Part shown: positions 41,286 through 44,423 of the stretch, piece by piece
Layout of the letters: each line of letters starts with the position of its first letter
How positions within the stretch are numbered: position 1 is the first letter of the stretch
Assembly (NCBI GenBank): GCA_964533705.1
Contig: CAZHMN010000015.1
Coordinates: 1 to 44,423 of the forward strand
Direction of reading: 5' to 3'
Source of the DNA: CAZHMN01 sp964533705
Lineage (GTDB): Bacteria; Electryoneota; B3-LCP
DNA: 44,423 nucleotides
Program-made: the position numbers and the translations under genes
The notes under the pieces: generated by a model
Told to the model about the DNA's origin: nothing
What the model saw: the letters and a program-made list of their open reading frames with translations, nothing else
Database searches by the model: none

Positions 41286-41870
41286 ATGAAAGATAGCGTT
41301 GAAATAACTAAAAAAAGAATCTGTATGTTTTTTGATTACTTCAAAAAAGTATTCGATGACTGTGGCAGCCTGCTAAATGATGAAAATTACGCTTCCAGAA
41401 AAGAGATCGTGCTTACAACTTTATTTTCAGTTTTGAGCCTATTTGCCACTGCATATTGCTGCGGTGGAAAACGGAACAATACTAAAATTCAAAATGAAGA
41501 AGAATTTATTAAATTTTTAGAAAAATTCTGGGATTCGGAAGAAAAGAATAGGGAATTCGAAATCATAGCAAATAATCGCCGTAAAATTAGATTGAACGGA
41601 AAACGACTTCTTTGGAAAATCAGGAATTTGCTGGCGCATGAGTTTCGCACGTCTGGAATGGGATTTCCAAGCCAAATGGACGAGGATGTAATAATCTCTT
41701 GTCCGGTTGAGAACCATTCCACTAAACAAACCAACACTGAATTTGAAATTCATCCCCATAATTTTCTGAGAGATATGATACAAATGAGCGAATCATATAG
41801 GTTGTATTGCTTAACGCAAGAGTTGGATCCAAGAATGAATTTACCATACAGAGAATTGTATCTTAATTAG
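41286..41870 (+). CDS. Uncharacterised protein with HEPN-type Rx4H motif
   Basis: A 194-residue protein, clearly more AT-rich and Lys/Asn/Phe-rich than its neighbours. The motif R113-N-L-L-A-H118 is the Rx4H signature of HEPN ribonucleases, with the polar residue after Arg that this family prefers, on a predicted helix. A hydrophobic stretch lies at about residues 42-58. No nucleotidyltransferase or other antitoxin gene adjoins it. AAGG lies 8 nt before the ATG. The inverted repeats on both sides and the foreign composition suggest acquisition by transfer. A toxin or abortive-infection role is inference from the motif alone. Confidence 0.7.
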   Translation: MKDSVEITKKRICMFFDYFKKVFDDCGSLLNDENYASRKEIVLTTLFSVLSLFATAYCCGGKRNNTKIQNEEEFIKFLEKFWDSEEKNREFEIIANNRRKIRLNGKRLLWKIRNLLAHEFRTSGMGFPSQMDEDVIISCPVENHSTKQTNTEFEIHPHNFLRDMIQMSESYRLYCLTQELDPRMNLPYRELYLN

Positions 41871-41874
41871 GTCT

Positions 41875-41942
41875 GCGGCAGCAAGCTGCCGCACTACCCT
41901 GTTTTAATCCGTGGAATCCGTGTCATCCGTGCTAATCCGTGG
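41875..41942. repeat. Right inverted repeat of the HEPN cassette
   Basis: Starts 5 nt after the ORF stop. The first 24 bp are the exact inverse of 41219-41242. The remainder has four ATCCGTG units at 41907, 41916, 41925 and 41935, mirrored imperfectly in the left repeat. Confidence 0.75.
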
Positions 41943-41957
41943 TTCGGACAATTTTTT

Positions 41958-41999
41958 GTCGGGGTCGGGGGCGACCCCGACTACGAAATATGCGTGGTC
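41958..41999. repeat. GTCGGGG/CCCCGAC palindromic repeat, copy A
   Basis: GTCGGGGTCG (41958-41967) pairs with CGACCCCGAC (41972-41981) as a 10-bp hairpin. Bases 41967-41999 are identical to 42133-42165 (33 bp). The 363-nt interval between the HEPN gene and acsB is made almost entirely of repeats. Confidence 0.8.
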
Positions 42000-42077
42000 C
42001 CGGAGCTGGAGCGACTCCGACTGCAAAATTAGCAGTGATTCCGACTACGGAAATAAAGCCAATGCCCACGCGACTGG

Positions 42078-42112
42078 ATTCCGGATCGGGCTAAAGCCCG
42101 TCCGGAATGACA
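42078..42112. repeat. Palindromic repeat of the GGAATGACA family
   Basis: ATTCCGGA (42078-42085) pairs with TCCGGAAT (42101-42108), with an inner CGGGC/GCCCG stem. It ends in GACAG like the copy at 6598-6644. Confidence 0.75.
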
Positions 42113-42132
42113 GAATAAGGGGTGTCGGGGGC

Positions 42133-42165
42133 GGGGGCGACCCCGACTACGAAATATGCGTGGTC
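42133..42165. repeat. GTCGGGG/CCCCGAC palindromic repeat, copy B
   Basis: A 33-bp exact direct repeat of 41967-41999, 166 bp downstream of it and in the same orientation. Confidence 0.8.
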
Positions 42166-42213
42166 TCGTAGCTCGGGCGACCCCGATGATGAAATTCTGA
42201 TTTCTGGCTTCTG

Positions 42214-42219
42214 TATAAT
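42214..42219 (+). promoter_or_regulatory. Consensus -10 box before acsB
   Basis: TATAAT at 42214-42219, 14 nt before ATG 42234, with no good -35 box at 16-18 nt. If used, the transcript would begin about 8 nt before the start codon. Confidence 0.45.
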
Positions 42220-42233
42220 GGATTCTAAAGACT

Positions 42234-44423
42234 ATGTCCAAAATTATCGCGACGGCGGCCGTACGGGGCGCACATAAGATCGTCAGCCGAGCTGAAAAGC
42301 AGTTGGCTCAAGCCCTGGATGAACTGGGGCAGGATAAGCCGGTGGAACTGCCGGATACGGCCTATTACCTGCCCGTTATCTACGCCATGCTGGGTCTTAA
42401 GGTCAAACGGGTGGGCGATATGCAGGAGGTACTGCAGGAGTGCCGTAGGCTGCTCCCCCCCATCCCCACCCAGGAGCTATGGCTGCCCTATCTGGGGGAT
42501 GCTCTGGACGCCGGGATGGTTACTCTCTTCGCCGAAGAGGTCATCGAGGGATTGAAATACGCCCGTCATCCCAATCCTTACGACGACATATGGCTGGGAG
42601 CGACCTCGGATGCCATTCTGCGCGAGCAGGGCATTAAGTTAGTGGACGGCCGCATGCCGGGTTTCGCCGCCTGCGTGGGTGCACTGCCCAATACGGAAGC
42701 GGCGGTCAAGCTAGCGCGGGATCTGCAGGAGCGCAACATCCTGGTCTTTCTGTCATCCCACACCAATGGCATATCCATGGCCGAGCAGTTGGCGGAAGCG
42801 GATATCGAGATGAACTGGGACACCTTTCTGGTTCCCTACGGCAAGGACACTTCGGCGACGGTGTGGGCGTTGGGATTCGCGGCGCGGTCGGCGATGACTT
42901 TCGGGGGCATACATCCGGGGGGACTTAGAGAGGCGCGGGAGATTCTCCTTTACAATAAACAACGGGTACATGCCTTCGTGCTGGCTCTGGGGGAGGTTGA
43001 CGATGAGAAGTACGCCACTGCCGCCGGTGCGATCAACTTCGGATTTCCCATTATCGCCGACACAGACATTCCGCAGATTCTGCCCACAGGCATTTGCACC
43101 TATGAGCACGTGGTTTCCAACATCACCCACGACGACATGCCCCAGCGCGCTATCGAGGTGCGCGGTTTGAAGATCAAGATTCAGAAGATTGATATCCCGG
43201 TGCGTTACGGGCCGGCCTTCGAGGGCGAGCGGGTGCGCAAGGACGACCTGGCCGTTGAATTCGGCGGCAAGTTCGCCACGGCTTACGAATACCTTTCCAT
43301 GAAGAAGTTAGAGGAAGTCGAGGACGGCAAGATCGAGGTGATCGGGCCGGAGATCGAGGACGTGGAAGAAGCGGCCAAGCTGCCTCTGGCCATCTGGGTG
43401 GAGGTGGCCGGTCGTAAAATGCAGAAGGACTTCGAGAGTATTTTAGAGCGCTACATTCATACCCTTCTGTCCATGCCCATGGGAGTGATGCACTTAGGGC
43501 AGCGGGATACTATCTGGGTGCGGATTTCCAATACGGCGAAGAAATCAGGTTTTAGAATTCGGCATCTGGGCGTCGCTCTCCGTTCCATGCTTTTGAACGA
43601 ATTCCCGGCCATTGTAGATAAAGTGCAGGTGAAGTTATACACCAACGCTGAAGACGTTGAAAAGTTGTATGAGATCGCCAAAGCGGCCTATGAAGAGCGT
43701 GATAAACGCATGGGCGAACTGGTGGATGAAGCGGTGGACATCTTCTATTCCTGCCAGCTCTGCCAGTCTTACGCTCCCAATCACGTCTGCATCATCACGC
43801 CGGAACGATTGGGATTATGCGGAGCGTACAACTGGCTGGACGGTAAGGCGGCTTACGAAATCAACCCCACGGGAGGCAATCAGCCGGTGGTTAAGGGGGA
43901 ATGTTACGATCCGGAGAAGGGCAAGTGGAAAGGCGTGGACGATTTCGTGCGATCCAAGTCGAACCAGAGCGTGGAACACTTCAGCGCCTATTCCATGATG
44001 GAAGACCCCATGACTTCCTGCGGCTGTTTTGAAGCCATCGTCTGCGTGCTGCCGGGCACAGGGGGCGTCATGATCGTGGATCGCGAGTTCCAGGGGATGA
44101 CTCCGGCCGGAATGACTTTCTCATCGCTGGCGGAAGTGGTCGGCGGGGGCCAGCAAACGCCGGGCTTCATCGGCATCGGGATCCTCTACATCCTATCCAA
44201 GAAGTTCATCTCAGCGGATGGAGGCTTAAAGCGCGTGGTGTGGATGACGACCAACATTAAGAACCGGTTGGGGGATAAACTGAGACAGCGTTATGAAGAG
44301 ATCGGCTGCCCCGACCTGCTGGATAAAGTTGCGGATGAAACGGTTACGGACGACCTGGAGAAGCTGGCGGAATACCTGGTGGCGGTGGGGCATCCGGCGG
44401 TGGAGATGGGGGAAATGGTTTAG
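42234..44423 (+). CDS. acsB: Acetyl-CoA synthase (CODH/ACS beta subunit)
   Basis: A 729-residue full-length bacterial-type enzyme that joins CO, a methyl group from the corrinoid protein and CoA into acetyl-CoA. The A-cluster [4Fe-4S] ligands are Cys507, 510, 519 and 529 (CQLCQSYAPNHVC, LGLCG), and the distal nickel site is Cys596-Gly-Cys598 (SCGCFE). These are one residue offset from the Moorella enzyme, which has the same length. The N-terminal domain that contacts CODH is present, although the CODH here is of the CooS type. There is no ribosome site; ATG 42234 is 14 nt after a TATAAT. The stop coincides with the window end; acsC/D/E would be expected further on. Confidence 0.97.
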   Translation: MSKIIATAAVRGAHKIVSRAEKQLAQALDELGQDKPVELPDTAYYLPVIYAMLGLKVKRVGDMQEVLQECRRLLPPIPTQELWLPYLGDALDAGMVTLFAEEVIEGLKYARHPNPYDDIWLGATSDAILREQGIKLVDGRMPGFAACVGALPNTEAAVKLARDLQERNILVFLSSHTNGISMAEQLAEADIEMNWDTFLVPYGKDTSATVWALGFAARSAMTFGGIHPGGLREAREILLYNKQRVHAFVLALGEVDDEKYATAAGAINFGFPIIADTDIPQILPTGICTYEHVVSNITHDDMPQRAIEVRGLKIKIQKIDIPVRYGPAFEGERVRKDDLAVEFGGKFATAYEYLSMKKLEEVEDGKIEVIGPEIEDVEEAAKLPLAIWVEVAGRKMQKDFESILERYIHTLLSMPMGVMHLGQRDTIWVRISNTAKKSGFRIRHLGVALRSMLLNEFPAIVDKVQVKLYTNAEDVEKLYEIAKAAYEERDKRMGELVDEAVDIFYSCQLCQSYAPNHVCIITPERLGLCGAYNWLDGKAAYEINPTGGNQPVVKGECYDPEKGKWKGVDDFVRSKSNQSVEHFSAYSMMEDPMTSCGCFEAIVCVLPGTGGVMIVDREFQGMTPAGMTFSSLAEVVGGGQQTPGFIGIGILYILSKKFISADGGLKRVVWMTTNIKNRLGDKLRQRYEEIGCPDLLDKVADETVTDDLEKLAEYLVAVGHPAVEMGEMV

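Noticed and set aside
41907..41941. The ATCCGTG units as a CRISPR array
   Set aside because: Units are 7 bp with 2-3 bp between them, far too short for repeats and spacers; no cas gene is in the window. They are a simple tandem repeat within the inverted repeat.
41160..41960. A target-site duplication around the HEPN cassette
   Set aside because: The bases flanking the outer ends of the two inverted repeats do not match, so classical transposition is not shown.
41911..42171. An open frame of 86 residues before acsB
   Set aside because: It consists of the palindromic repeats read as protein and has no ribosome site.

Overview
The window looks like a metagenome-assembled scaffold from an uncultured anaerobic Gram-negative bacterium of the FCB superphylum. 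Three things point there: two secreted proteins with type IX secretion (T9SS) C-terminal sorting domains (the NPFNP-type motif), a PorV/FadL-like outer-membrane protein beside other envelope proteins, and a CO dehydrogenase/acetyl-CoA synthase (Wood-Ljungdahl) locus. The exact phylum cannot be fixed from sequence alone. Two runs of exactly 100 N (3268-3367 and 15507-15606) are scaffold gaps of unknown true length.

Layout. (1) 158-3267: a polyamine operon with its own promoter and operator: cupin-type XRE regulator, AdoMet decarboxylase (speD), pyruvoyl arginine decarboxylase, spermidine synthase (speE) and agmatinase (speB, cut by a gap). Together they would take arginine to agmatine, putrescine and spermidine. 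(2) 3392-10568: housekeeping genes cvpA-mutS2, dnaG and hslVU. (3) 10762-14543, minus strand: a lone receiver-domain protein, tRNA-Glu(UUC), and an overlapping pair made of a cyclic-nucleotide-domain histidine kinase and a secreted purple-acid-phosphatase-like metallophosphoesterase. (4) 14682-21171: endonuclease V, two T9SS cargo proteins and an unrecognised 178-residue protein, with strong promoters and one structured leader. (5) 21568-27036: a catalytically degenerate dipeptidyl-peptidase III-like lipoprotein with YbjQ and a lone PTS EIIA protein, then murQ and a PAS/HD-GYP c-di-GMP phosphodiesterase. (6) 27308-34781: an envelope operon (beta-barrel, CXXCH Tyr/Trp-rich lipoprotein, PorV/FadL-like barrel) and a 1547-residue multi-PAS/GAF histidine kinase. 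(7) 34927-44423: the one-carbon locus: a core-MetE-like methyltransferase, cooC, cooS, cooF, an FAD/NAD oxidoreductase, an OsmC protein and acsB.

The one-carbon locus is interrupted at 41176-41942 by an AT-rich unit: a single ORF with a HEPN-type Rx4H motif between inverted repeats of about 67 bp. Beside it lie two families of palindromic intergenic repeats that recur elsewhere in the window. This unit, the zinc-site-less DPP III lipoprotein, the structured leader at 19041-19160 and the link between core MetE and CODH/ACS are the most novel-looking parts.

Promoters are unusually easy to read: most fit TTGACA/TTGACT/TTGCCA, 16-18 nt, then TATATT or TATCTT. Several sit so close to the start codon that leaderless or nearly leaderless translation is likely.
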